The notes under the pieces were generated by a model. The model saw only the letters and a program-made list of their open reading frames with translations, was not told the DNA's origin and made no database searches. 11,287 bases of DNA from Sandaracinaceae bacterium (GTDB taxonomy: Bacteria > Myxococcota_A > Polyangia > Polyangiales > Houyiibacteriaceae): assembly GCA_012514415.1 (NCBI GenBank), contig JAAZAH010000185.1, positions 1 to 11,287 on the forward strand. The letters run 5' to 3'. This document shows, one piece after another, positions 1 through 6,587 of this stretch (positions are counted from its first letter, which is position 1; every line of letters begins with the position of its first letter). A program made the translations under genes and the position numbers.

Positions 1-676
1 CGACCGGATGCCCCTGCGCTTGTTCGGGGCTCATATAGTGCGGTGTGCCGAAGACCGCTCCGTTGCGGGTGAGCCTTGAGACACCCGCGACCTTTGCCAC
101 ACCAAAGTCGAGGATCTTCACATAGCAACGATCGTCATCGCGTTGGACGAGCTGTACATTATCCGGCTTGAGATCGCGATGGATGATCCCCGCTGCGTGT
201 GCCGCTCCGAGCCCTTCGGCCATCGCCCTCGCCACCCGGAGGATTTCTCGCGCGCTGAGGTCGTTTTCGCGGAGCGCCTCGCGAAGGCTCCGGCCCTCAA
301 GGTATTCCATCACGAAATACGCGAGCCCGTCTTCGGTTCTGCCAAAATCGAAGACCTCGACGATATGCGCGTGGACGATCCTCGAGAGCGCTTTGGCCTC
401 TTGAACGAAACGTTTCGCTACGGTCTCGTCGTTCGCCATATCGGCGCGGAGCATCTTGACGGCGACGCGCTTATCGAGCTCGACGTGAACCGCGCGATAG
501 ACGATCCCCATGCCCCCTTCGCCGAGGATCGATTCGATGCGATAGCGCCCTGCAAGGATCGTCCCTATGAATGCGTCAGCGCCGCGAGGCGTCGCATCTC
601 GCGTCGGCTCCCCGTCGTACGGACAAAAGCGCGCATCATTCGAAAAACGAGAGCCGCAATGAGTGCACTGTCGCAT
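1..676 (-). CDS. Ser/Thr protein kinase with N-terminal zinc-ribbon stub (partial, 3' end outside window)
   Basis: Hanks-type (eukaryote-like) protein kinase that would phosphorylate Ser/Thr on protein targets; substrates are unknown. I translated it by hand from the minus strand: the ATG is at 676-674 and 225 residues are visible before the window edge. Residues 4-21 form a short zinc-ribbon-like stub (C4xxC7G, then C18PYDG). The kinase domain starts near residue 44 with the glycine loop GEGGMG (52-57), then VAVK with catalytic Lys74, the catalytic loop HRDLKPDN (166-173, Asp168), DFG (190-192) and GTPHYMSPEQ (210-219) of the activation segment. All key catalytic residues seen are present, so it should be active. 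An in-frame stop lies just upstream of the ATG, which fixes the start. The C-terminal lobe and any sensory, TPR or membrane domain lie beyond base 1. This architecture is common in myxobacterial-type kinases. It is transcribed divergently from the histidine kinase gene. Confidence 0.93.
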   Translation of the reverse strand, partial: MRQCTHCGSRFSNDARFCPYDGEPTRDATPRGADAFIGTILAGRYRIESILGEGGMGIVYRAVHVELDKRVAVKMLRADMANDETVAKRFVQEAKALSRIVHAHIVEVFDFGRTEDGLAYFVMEYLEGRSLREALRENDLSAREILRVARAMAEGLGAAHAAGIIHRDLKPDNVQLVQRDDDRCYVKILDFGVAKVAGVSRLTRNGAVFGTPHYMSPEQAQGHPV

Positions 677-728
677 GAATCGCCACTGAGGATCTCACAT
701 ATCCCGTGCTCGACGAGAAAAATATCAC

Positions 729-758
729 TCGACAACTACACACTCCACCGCGTTTATT
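729..758 (+). promoter_or_regulatory. Candidate sigma70-like promoter for the two-component pair
   Basis: The 156-base divergent gap (677-832) holds TCGACA (729-734), one base off the consensus -35 box, and TTTATT (753-758), which matches four of six positions of the -10 box, with an 18-base spacer. Transcription would begin near 765 and give a leader of about 68 bases before the histidine kinase ATG. I see no convincing promoter on the minus strand for the Ser/Thr kinase. The gap contains no other gene. This is a motif match by eye only. Confidence 0.3.
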
Positions 759-832
759 CAAGCTTCAGCGAGCATCACGCGCGATTTGCGGGATCTTCGC
801 GCGGATTTCACTGATTTCGATGGAAAGAACCA

Positions 833-2080
833 ATGGACGGCCGTGATGTAGCGATTCTCGTCGCAGAGAAGATGGGGCTGATGGCGACCGCCGGGCTCGC
901 GGCGGTCCTCTACCTGCCCTTACGCAATCGCCTCCTTGGAGTGCAGCGCCCGCGCGATTATCTCGCTGTCTTCTTTCTCGGAGTCGCGCTCTCGATGTGG
1001 GGCGCGCGGCTCGGCGTGGAATGGCTCGGCGTCGCGATTGATCTCCGGCTCACGGGCGTCTTCATCGCAGCACTTCTCGCGGGGCCTCGGACCGGCACCT
1101 TCGTCGCGCTCATCGCTTCGCTCTTCTTCCATTTTCGCGTCGAGCCCGATTCCGGATTCGGCGCCTTCTTCGGTACGCTCTTCGTCGGCTATGTGGTCGG
1201 TTACCTGAGCGTGAACCATAAATACCTCTTTGACGGCTCGAAGCGAACCCTCGCGCTCGGGCTGCTGATTCTGCTCACCGCCGTCTGCTTCGAGCTCTTT
1301 GAAACCGAGCTCTTCGGAGTGGGGCACACCTATCTATCGAGTTTTCCGGCGCTCGGTCTCGAGGCTGCGGCAAATACCGCTTCGATTTGGATCTTCCACT
1401 CCGTGACGCGAGTCATCATCGCCCGCGAGGAGAGCGCAGTGGCCCTCGTTGAAGCGCGTGCCGCCGGACAAGCGATGAGTCTCCTCGCCCTTCGCGGTCG
1501 GCTCGAGCCGCACTTCCTATTTAATGCGCTGAACACGATCCGCGCCGCAATCCGCGTCGACTCGGAGCGAGCGCGTGATCTCGTGCTCAACGTCGCCGAT
1601 CTTTACCGCTACATCCTCCATCACCCAGAGAATGCGACGCTCGAGAGCGAGGTCGAGCACGCGCGCTCCTACCTTGAGATCGAAAACGCGCGCCTCGGAG
1701 AGAACCTCCAGATCGAGCTCGACCTCGCGGAAGAGACGCTTGAGCTGTCGATCCCCGCCCTCCTCCTGCAGCCGATCGTCGAAAACGCCGTCCGGCATGG
1801 CGTGGGTCTTCACGAAGACGGCGGCGTCATCCGGATCGAATCGCGTCTCACCGAGGACGCCCTCGAGCTCCGCGTGATCGATCGCGGACGCGGCGAGAAG
1901 GCTTCGGCGTCGGAGCGCGGTGCCGGCGTCGCGCTCCGGACGCTCCGCGAGAGTCTTCAGCACCGCTACGGCGAAGAGGCGTCGCTCGTCCTCGAATTTG
2001 GCGAGGCGGAGACGACGGCTTGCGTTCGACTACCGAAACGCGCGATTCTCACGAATGATGCGGCAGCAAGCACAGGATAA
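833..2080 (+). CDS. LytS/BtsS-type sensor histidine kinase
   Basis: Membrane sensor kinase of the LytS/YehU (BtsS) class, expected to autophosphorylate and pass the phosphate to the LytTR regulator encoded next. The first 195 or so residues are hydrophobic, with about six membrane segments (roughly 7-30, 42-60, 73-100, 108-126, 138-155, 177-195). They carry an AGxxxGPxxG-like stretch typical of the 5TMR_LYT sensor domain. The kinase half is of the His_kinase (PF06580) type: the H-box RLEPHFLFNALNTI has the phospho-acceptor His227, the N-box LLQPIVENAVRHG has Asn318, and a short G-box starts at DRGRG (350-354) with a second glycine motif near GAGVALRTL. The length of 415 aa is shorter than LytS proteins that carry a GAF domain; none is seen here. 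A weak GGAAAG site lies 5 bases before the ATG. The 3' end overlaps the regulator gene by 26 bases. Known relatives sense pyruvate (BtsS) or membrane state (LytS); the ligand here cannot be read from sequence. Confidence 0.92.
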   Translation: MDGRDVAILVAEKMGLMATAGLAAVLYLPLRNRLLGVQRPRDYLAVFFLGVALSMWGARLGVEWLGVAIDLRLTGVFIAALLAGPRTGTFVALIASLFFHFRVEPDSGFGAFFGTLFVGYVVGYLSVNHKYLFDGSKRTLALGLLILLTAVCFELFETELFGVGHTYLSSFPALGLEAAANTASIWIFHSVTRVIIAREESAVALVEARAAGQAMSLLALRGRLEPHFLFNALNTIRAAIRVDSERARDLVLNVADLYRYILHHPENATLESEVEHARSYLEIENARLGENLQIELDLAEETLELSIPALLLQPIVENAVRHGVGLHEDGGVIRIESRLTEDALELRVIDRGRGEKASASERGAGVALRTLRESLQHRYGEEASLVLEFGEAETTACVRLPKRAILTNDAAASTG

Positions 2081-2813
2081 ATCCTTCGGAAAGCTCCGGG
2101 CGATCGTCGTCGATGATGAACCGCTCGCACGCGATGAGCTGCAATTTCTGCTGGAGGAATGCGGCGTCGAGGTCCTCGGCGAGGCAAAGAACGCCAAGGA
2201 GGCCCTCAGACTCTTCGATGAGGTCTCGCCGAATATTGCATTCGTCGATCTCAAGATGCCCGGCCCCGATGGGATCACGCTCGCGGAGACCCTCCGGAGC
2301 CGTAAGCCGAATGTGCACGTGGTGATCGTGAGCGCGCACGACGATGGCGCCATCCGCGGCTTCGAGGCTGGAGTGACAGATTACCTCTTGAAGCCCGTCC
2401 GTCTCTCACGACTTCGCAAAACCCTCGACCGGCTCATCGAGATCGAGGACGGACAGGAAACGAACGAAGAGCCGCTCGAGCGGCTCGCGATCAAGCGTCG
2501 GGGCGCGTTCATCGTCGTCGAGCTTCATTCGGTCGTCTATTTCGAGGTGCGGGACGAGCTGGTGTGGGCCGTGACCTCAGACGATCGCTACGCGCTCGAT
2601 CTCACGCTCGCCAATATCGAAAAAAGGCTCGACCCTCAGGCTTTCTTTCGGACGCATCGCGGTGCCATCGTGCGGCTCGAGCGCATCCGGGCCATCGAGC
2701 CCACCGGGTCGGGGACCTACGAGGTCCTCCTCGACCATCCGGACAAGCCCCGGGTGCCGCTCGCCCGCGAACGCGCGCGTCAGCTTCGCGAGAAGATCCC
2801 CGTCGCCGGTTAA
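2055..2813 (+). CDS. LytTR-family response regulator (LytR/AlgR/BtsR type)
   Basis: Cytoplasmic DNA-binding response regulator, cognate partner of the upstream LytS-type kinase. From the ATG at 2055 it is 252 aa. The receiver domain begins at AIVVDDEP with the acidic pocket D20-D21-E22, phospho-acceptor Asp65 in FVDLKMPGPDG, and Lys113 in DYLLKPV. A linker near 130-140 leads to a C-terminal LytTR domain (from about 145), recognisable by YFEVRDELVW and the FFRTHRGAIVRLERI stretch, which binds direct-repeat promoter sites. A longer open frame begins at 1920, but its extra 45 residues lie wholly inside the kinase gene and are Arg/Ser-rich shadow sequence, so I chose the ATG just before the receiver domain. 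A second ATG follows immediately at 2058. The 26-base overlap with the kinase implies translational coupling. No LytTR target gene such as lrgAB or a pyruvate transporter is in the window. Confidence 0.93.
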   Translation: MMRQQAQDKSFGKLRAIVVDDEPLARDELQFLLEECGVEVLGEAKNAKEALRLFDEVSPNIAFVDLKMPGPDGITLAETLRSRKPNVHVVIVSAHDDGAIRGFEAGVTDYLLKPVRLSRLRKTLDRLIEIEDGQETNEEPLERLAIKRRGAFIVVELHSVVYFEVRDELVWAVTSDDRYALDLTLANIEKRLDPQAFFRTHRGAIVRLERIRAIEPTGSGTYEVLLDHPDKPRVPLARERARQLREKIPVAG

Positions 2814-2828
2814 TTCGCCCCCGCGCGC

Positions 2829-2857
2829 TTGACGGGCCCCCAAAGCGCCTCCATACT
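2829..2857 (+). promoter_or_regulatory. Sigma70-type promoter of rpsO
   Basis: TTGACG (2829-2834) and CATACT (2852-2857) are separated by exactly 17 bases. The -35 box has five of six consensus bases and the -10 box four of six. Transcription would start near 2864, giving a leader of about 58 bases before rpsO. It sits 15 bases after the regulator stop codon, so rpsO can be expressed independently of the two-component genes. I see no terminator between the two units, so read-through is possible. Confidence 0.65.
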
Positions 2858-2887
2858 CCGCCCTCTAATCCAGTAAGACGAGATCCT

Positions 2888-2905
2888 GAGGCCTAGCTGG
2901 CCCTC
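2888..2905 (+). promoter_or_regulatory. Small hairpin in the rpsO leader, possible S15 autoregulatory element
   Basis: GAGGCC (2888-2893) can pair with GGCC-CTC (2899-2905) around a 5-base loop, with one bulged C. The GAGG in the left arm is the only Shine-Dalgarno-like sequence in the leader and lies about 30 bases before the ATG; nothing resembling a ribosome site is close to the start codon. S15 is known to repress its own mRNA through structured leaders that differ between phyla, so a structured leader here is expected. This particular fold is my reading by eye and is unproven. Confidence 0.3.
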
Positions 2906-2921
2906 CTCATTTTGGCATACG

Positions 2922-3191
2922 ATGGCTCTAGCACCCGACCAAAAGACCGCTCTTATCGAGAAATTCCGCGTCCACGAGACGGATAGCGGCTCGCCCGAGG
3001 TCCAGATCGCAATCCTCACCGAGCGGATCACCTACCTCACCGAGCACTTCAAGACCCATAAGAAGGACCACCACGGCCGCCGTGGTCTCCTGAAGCTCGT
3101 TGCCAAGCGACGACGACTGCTCGATTATATCCGCGAAAAGGACATCGAGCGATACCGTAAGATCATTTCCGCGCTGGGCATCCGCCGCTAA
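2922..3191 (+). CDS. rpsO: 30S ribosomal protein S15
   Basis: Primary 16S rRNA-binding protein of the small subunit; it binds the central domain and helps nucleate platform assembly. The 89-aa product has the full usual length and the family's signature stretches: HETDSGSPEVQIA near residue 18, the HFKTHKKDHHGRRGLL segment around 42-57 that carries the conserved His/Asp/Gly/Arg rRNA contacts, and LLDYIREKDIERYRKII near the C-terminus. It has its own promoter upstream and is followed 14 bases later by an intrinsic terminator, then pnp. The rpsO-pnp pairing is conserved widely in bacteria. Nothing is truncated or unusual in the protein. Confidence 0.98.
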   Translation: MALAPDQKTALIEKFRVHETDSGSPEVQIAILTERITYLTEHFKTHKKDHHGRRGLLKLVAKRRRLLDYIREKDIERYRKIISALGIRR

Positions 3192-3205
3192 GTCGGAGGC
3201 CCTCC

Positions 3206-3240
3206 AAAGAGCGATACGGAAGGCCGTATCGCTCTTTTTT
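3206..3240 (+). terminator. Intrinsic terminator after rpsO
   Basis: A perfect 14-bp inverted repeat has arms 3206-3219 and 3224-3237 and a 4-base AAGG loop; the right arm runs into a T tract ending at 3240. The stem reads AAAGAGCGATACGG against its exact complement, so the A and T runs also make it partly usable from the other strand. It separates rpsO from pnp, as in E. coli, where a terminator between the two genes allows partial read-through and pnp has a second promoter. Confidence 0.93.
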
Positions 3241-3320
3241 GAATTCAGTCCAGTCGCCGCTTCGCGGCTGCGCCGGGTCGTGGATCGTTCGCTCTTCGAT
3301 TCGGGCGCTTGAGTGATAAA

Positions 3321-3378
3321 GCCCCCATTCGAGCTCCCGAACCGAGGATCGAGCCCCGCCTGAGGCGCTTTAGGGGGC
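3321..3378 (+). promoter_or_regulatory. Possible long-range hairpin in the pnp leader
   Basis: GCCCCC (3321-3326) is the exact complement of GGGGGC (3373-3378). Inside the enclosed segment a smaller stem, CGCC (3357-3360) with GGCG (3364-3367), has a 3-base loop. The 215-base stretch 3241-3455 between the terminator and the pnp ATG holds no gene. It also contains a 5-bp stem GCCGC/GCGGC at 3256-3268 and no clear sigma70 promoter. In E. coli the pnp leader folds into a hairpin that RNase III cuts, after which PNPase degrades the message and represses itself. An analogous role is plausible but inferred from position only. Confidence 0.3.
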
Positions 3379-3443
3379 ACCGTTTCAACAGTTTGCAGCG
3401 GAACTCCGCCACGAAGGGCGACCGTTAAAGGGCCGTGGGGCCC

Positions 3444-3448
3444 GGGAG
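3444..3448 (+). promoter_or_regulatory. Ribosome binding site that fixes the pnp start
   Basis: GGGAG lies 7 bases before the ATG at 3456. An in-frame GTG at 3435 would add seven residues (starting MGPGSPS) but has no comparable site. PNPases normally begin a few residues before the VxxGDKxITLETG stretch, which fits the ATG at 3456. Confidence 0.75.
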
Positions 3449-3455
3449 TCCTTCC

Positions 3456-6400
3456 ATGTTAGTTAGAGAATCCGTTAAAGTTGGGGACAAGGTCATTACC
3501 CTCGAGACGGGACGCATCGCCAAGCAGGCCGATGGTGCGGTCCTCGTCACTTCGGGGGAGACCGTCGTCCTCGTCACCGCAGTCGGCGCGAAAGAGGCCC
3601 GCCCGGGCACGAATTTCATGCCGCTTACGGTCGATTATATCGAGAAGACGCACGCCGCCGGAAAGATCCCGGGCGGCTTCTTCAAGCGCGAGGGCAAGCT
3701 CCGCGACTCGGAGGTGCTCACCTCGCGACTCATCGATCGCCCGTGCCGCCCGCTCTTTCCGGACGCTTACTATAAGGACGTCCAAATCATCGCAACGGTC
3801 CACTCGGCCGACGGCGAAAACCCGAGCGATGTCCTCGCGATGATCGGCGCCTCGGCGGCGCTTCATATTTCGCCCATCCCCTGGGGCGGACCCATCGCCG
3901 GCGTCCGAATCGGCCGCATCGACGGCGAATTCGTCGCGAACCCGACCTTCCAAGAGCTCGAAGAGAGCGATATGGACATCCTTCTCGCCGGCACGCGCGA
4001 TGCGATCATGATGGTCGAGGGCGAGGGCGATGAGATCTCTGAAGCAGACATGCTCGCGGCCCTTCAATTTGGCCATGAGGCGATTCAGGGGGTCATCACC
4101 CTGATCGAAAAGATCCGCGACTCCGTTGGAAAGCCGAAGCGTGAGCACATCGTCCCCGAAGCCGATGCCAGCCTCGTCTCGCGCGTCCGCGAGCTTGGTC
4201 TCGAGAAGACGCGCGAAGCGTGCAACATCACCGAAAAACACGCCCGCTACGATCGCTTCGCCGAGGTGAAGCGCGAGATCGTCGAGGCGCTCGCCGAGGA
4301 ATTCCCCGAACGCGAGGGCGAGATCAAGGATGCTTATGAGGCGCTCCGCTACAATACGATGCGCGAGCAGATCCTCACCGACCGCCGGCGTGTTGATGGA
4401 CGCGACCTGAAGACCGTGCGTCCGATCGACATCGAGGTTGGCTTTCTTCCGCGCACCCATGGCTCATCGCTCTTTACACGCGGTGAGACGCAGGCGATCG
4501 TCACGACGACGCTCGGCACGCGCCAAGACGAGCAGCGCATCGACGGGCTCATCGAGGAATATTGGAAGAGCTTCATCCTCCACTACAATTTCCCGCCCTA
4601 CTCCGTCGGCGAGACGCGCCCGATGCGTGGCCCTGGTCGGCGAGAAGTTGGCCACGGAAACCTCGCTGAGCGCGCGCTCAAGAAGATGATGCCGGATCGC
4701 GAGGAATTCCCCTATACGGTCCGCGTCGTCTCCGAAATCACGGAATCGAATGGTTCCTCGTCGATGGCGACGGTTTGCGGCGGCTCGCTCGCGCTGATGG
4801 ACGCCGGTGTGCCACTGAAGTCGGCCGTCGCGGGCGTCGCGATGGGTCTCATCATGGAAGGCGAACGCTATGCCGTCCTCACCGATATTCTCGGTGATGA
4901 AGACCATCTCGGCGACATGGACTTCAAGGTCTGCGGAACGGAGAAGGGTATCACGGCCATTCAGATGGACATCAAGGTGGCGGGTCTATCGGCCGAGATT
5001 CTCGATGAGGCGCTTGATCAGGCGCGCGAGGGCCGTCTCCATATCCTTGATAAGATGAACGAGGTCTTGGACGCGCCGCGGAGCGAGCTGAACCGTCACG
5101 CGCCGCGCATCACAACGCTTAAGGTCAAGCCCGACCAGATCCGTCTGATCATCGGGCCGGGCGGTAAGATGATCAAGGCCATCGTCGATCAAACGGGCGT
5201 GAAGATCGATGTGAGCGATGACGGTACGGTCGCCATCGCCTCACCCGACGCCGAGGCCGTTCAAAAGGCAATCGCCATTGTTGAGAGCCTGACGACCGAG
5301 CCCGAGATCGGCGCGAAATACACCGGCGTCGTTCGACGCGTCGAGCGCTATGGCGTTTTCCTTGAGATCGCGCCGGGCACCGACGGCCTCCTTCACATCA
5401 CCGACATGTCGTGGGATTACGTCGAGAACGTTGAGGATCTCTTCAAGCTGGGCGACGAAGTCGAGGTGATCATCTCCGATATCGATCGCGAAGGTCGCAT
5501 CCGTCTGAACCGCAAGGAGCTCCTCGAAAAGCCGGCGGATTATGACAGCAGCCGTCGCGAGCGCCCCGCGCGTGAAGACCGCCCCCGGCGCGAAGAGCGT
5601 TCGAAGCGTGAAGAGCGTCCCCGACGAGAAGAGCGCCGGAGCAGCCGCCGTGACGAGGACGATGGAAACGGCGAGGAGCGCCCCCGTCGCGAGGAGCGCC
5701 GTGGCCGTCGCGACGAGAGCCGATCCGAGGGCGAAGAGCGCCCCCGTCGCGACGAGAGCCGATCCGCGGGCGAAGAGCGCCCCCGCCGCGACGATGAGCG
5801 GCGAGCGCGCCGACGCGGCGCAAGCGAGGAGAGCGTCGCTGAAGACGAGCCGAGGTCGAGCGCGACCGAGCGAGAAGAGCGCGACGAAGCCGAAGAGCGC
5901 GAGCCGCGAAAGCGGAGAGAGCGCGGACGCGAGGAGCGCCCCCGCCGCGCACGCAGTGGACGGAGTCGTGAAGAGCGCGATTTCGGCGACGATGAGTCCT
6001 CGGCGCGCGAATCGGAATACGATGAGGAGCGTCCGCGGCGGGTCCGCACAAGCGATGAGGATCGCCCCCGGCGCTCGTCGCGCTTCGAGGACGATGACGA
6101 TTCGAGGCGAGCGCGAAGGCATCGCGACGATCGCGACGACGACGCGCCGAGACGAAGCCGCGAGGATTTCGATGAGCCGGAGACGCGTGTGCGCACGCCG
6201 CGGCGCGCCGAAGACGACGAGCGACCCCGCCGCGCACGCCGGCATCGCGAGGACGATCCCCGCGCACGTCGGCGAGACCGTGAGGATGAGCCGCGCCGCA
6301 CACGCAGCGAGCGCGATGAGGAAGAGCGTTTTGAACGCGCAGAGCGGCCTCGGCGCGCACGTCGTGACGAAGATGACGTGCTCGATGAACCGCGCCCGCG

Positions 6401-6581
6401 TCGCGGTCGGGGCGAGGAGCGTTCCGGACGCCGCTCGCGCGACGAGCGCTACCGCGACGACGATCGTGAGCCCGTCGCCGGCCGCGCAGTCGAAAGCCCG
6501 CTGATCGTCGAGCCCGATGCCGACGATGACTTCCCGCCCCGTCGTCGTCGCTCACGGCGCGGCTATCACGACGAGGATTGA
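3456..6581 (+). CDS. pnp: Polyribonucleotide nucleotidyltransferase (PNPase) with a long charged C-terminal tail
   Basis: Phosphorolytic 3'-5' exoribonuclease and polymerase; releases nucleoside diphosphates from RNA and works as a ring-shaped trimer in mRNA turnover. Domains in order: first RNase PH domain with FFKREG and RPLFP motifs (about 1-215); all-alpha linker; second RNase PH domain from about 320, with the metal-binding aspartates D481 and D487 in GDEDHLGDMDF (equivalent to E. coli D486 and D492); KH domain with the GPGGK loop (567-571); S1 domain (about 619-690). The catalytic and RNA-binding core, about 693 aa, is complete and of normal size. Residues 694-1041 are extra: a low-complexity Arg/Glu/Asp tail built around EERPRR-like words, without Lys-rich or hydrophobic segments apart from PLIVEP near the end. 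PNPases are usually 700-750 aa, so the protein is about one third longer than usual. dut follows 6 bases after the stop, so the two are probably co-transcribed. Confidence 0.97.
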   Translation: MLVRESVKVGDKVITLETGRIAKQADGAVLVTSGETVVLVTAVGAKEARPGTNFMPLTVDYIEKTHAAGKIPGGFFKREGKLRDSEVLTSRLIDRPCRPLFPDAYYKDVQIIATVHSADGENPSDVLAMIGASAALHISPIPWGGPIAGVRIGRIDGEFVANPTFQELEESDMDILLAGTRDAIMMVEGEGDEISEADMLAALQFGHEAIQGVITLIEKIRDSVGKPKREHIVPEADASLVSRVRELGLEKTREACNITEKHARYDRFAEVKREIVEALAEEFPEREGEIKDAYEALRYNTMREQILTDRRRVDGRDLKTVRPIDIEVGFLPRTHGSSLFTRGETQAIVTTTLGTRQDEQRIDGLIEEYWKSFILHYNFPPYSVGETRPMRGPGRREVGHGNLAERALKKMMPDREEFPYTVRVVSEITESNGSSSMATVCGGSLALMDAGVPLKSAVAGVAMGLIMEGERYAVLTDILGDEDHLGDMDFKVCGTEKGITAIQMDIKVAGLSAEILDEALDQAREGRLHILDKMNEVLDAPRSELNRHAPRITTLKVKPDQIRLIIGPGGKMIKAIVDQTGVKIDVSDDGTVAIASPDAEAVQKAIAIVESLTTEPEIGAKYTGVVRRVERYGVFLEIAPGTDGLLHITDMSWDYVENVEDLFKLGDEVEVIISDIDREGRIRLNRKELLEKPADYDSSRRERPAREDRPRREERSKREERPRREERRSSRRDEDDGNGEERPRREERRGRRDESRSEGEERPRRDESRSAGEERPRRDDERRARRRGASEESVAEDEPRSSATEREERDEAEEREPRKRRERGREERPRRARSGRSREERDFGDDESSARESEYDEERPRRVRTSDEDRPRRSSRFEDDDDSRRARRHRDDRDDDAPRRSREDFDEPETRVRTPRRAEDDERPRRARRHREDDPRARRRDREDEPRRTRSERDEEERFERAERPRRARRDEDDVLDEPRPRRGRGEERSGRRSRDERYRDDDREPVAGRAVESPLIVEPDADDDFPPRRRRSRRGYHDED
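5535..6578 (+). other. Region of pnp encoding the mixed-charge disordered tail (residues 694-1041)
   Basis: About 348 codons made almost only of Arg, Glu, Asp, Ser, Ala, Pro and Gly. Short words recur without fixed spacing: EERPRR, DERPRR-like, RRARR, RRDE and RRARRHR. Acidic and basic residues are finely intermixed, so the net charge is moderate while the charge density is very high. This is a strong disorder signature. The reading frame stays open to a stop just before dut, and the base sequence keeps codon structure with many synonymous changes between repeats, so it is translated sequence and not an artefact. Such tails in other RNases (for example RNase E in Proteobacteria) bind RNA or partner enzymes or drive condensates; that role here is inference. 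Confidence 0.85.
5712..5789 (+). repeat. Two tandem 39-base repeats in the pnp tail
   Basis: Units 5712-5750 and 5751-5789 match at 37 of 39 bases. They encode DESRSEGEERPRR and DESRSAGEERPRR (residues 753-765 and 766-778). The high identity suggests a recent duplication by slippage or unequal exchange. More diverged partial copies of GAGCGCCCCCGTCGC lie just upstream. Confidence 0.9.
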
Positions 6582-6587
6582 TCCCTG

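Noticed and set aside
143..814. 223-codon plus-strand open frame
   Set aside because: Antisense of the Ser/Thr kinase, whose glycine loop, HRDLKPDN and DFG motifs are all on the minus strand.
1920..2054. Longer start for the response regulator
   Set aside because: The added 45 residues are Arg/Ser-rich and lie entirely inside the histidine kinase gene; the receiver domain begins properly after the ATG at 2055.
3459..4460. 333-codon minus-strand open frame opposite the PNPase N-terminal half
   Set aside because: Covers the most conserved part of pnp in antisense; no recognisable motifs in the product.
5470..6555. Long minus-strand open frames (361 and 334 codons, the second at 5241-6245) opposite the pnp tail
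   Set aside because: Low-complexity Arg/Ala-rich antisense shadows of GC-rich Arg/Glu/Asp codons. No ribosome site or domain is present, whereas the sense frame continues from the PNPase core without interruption.
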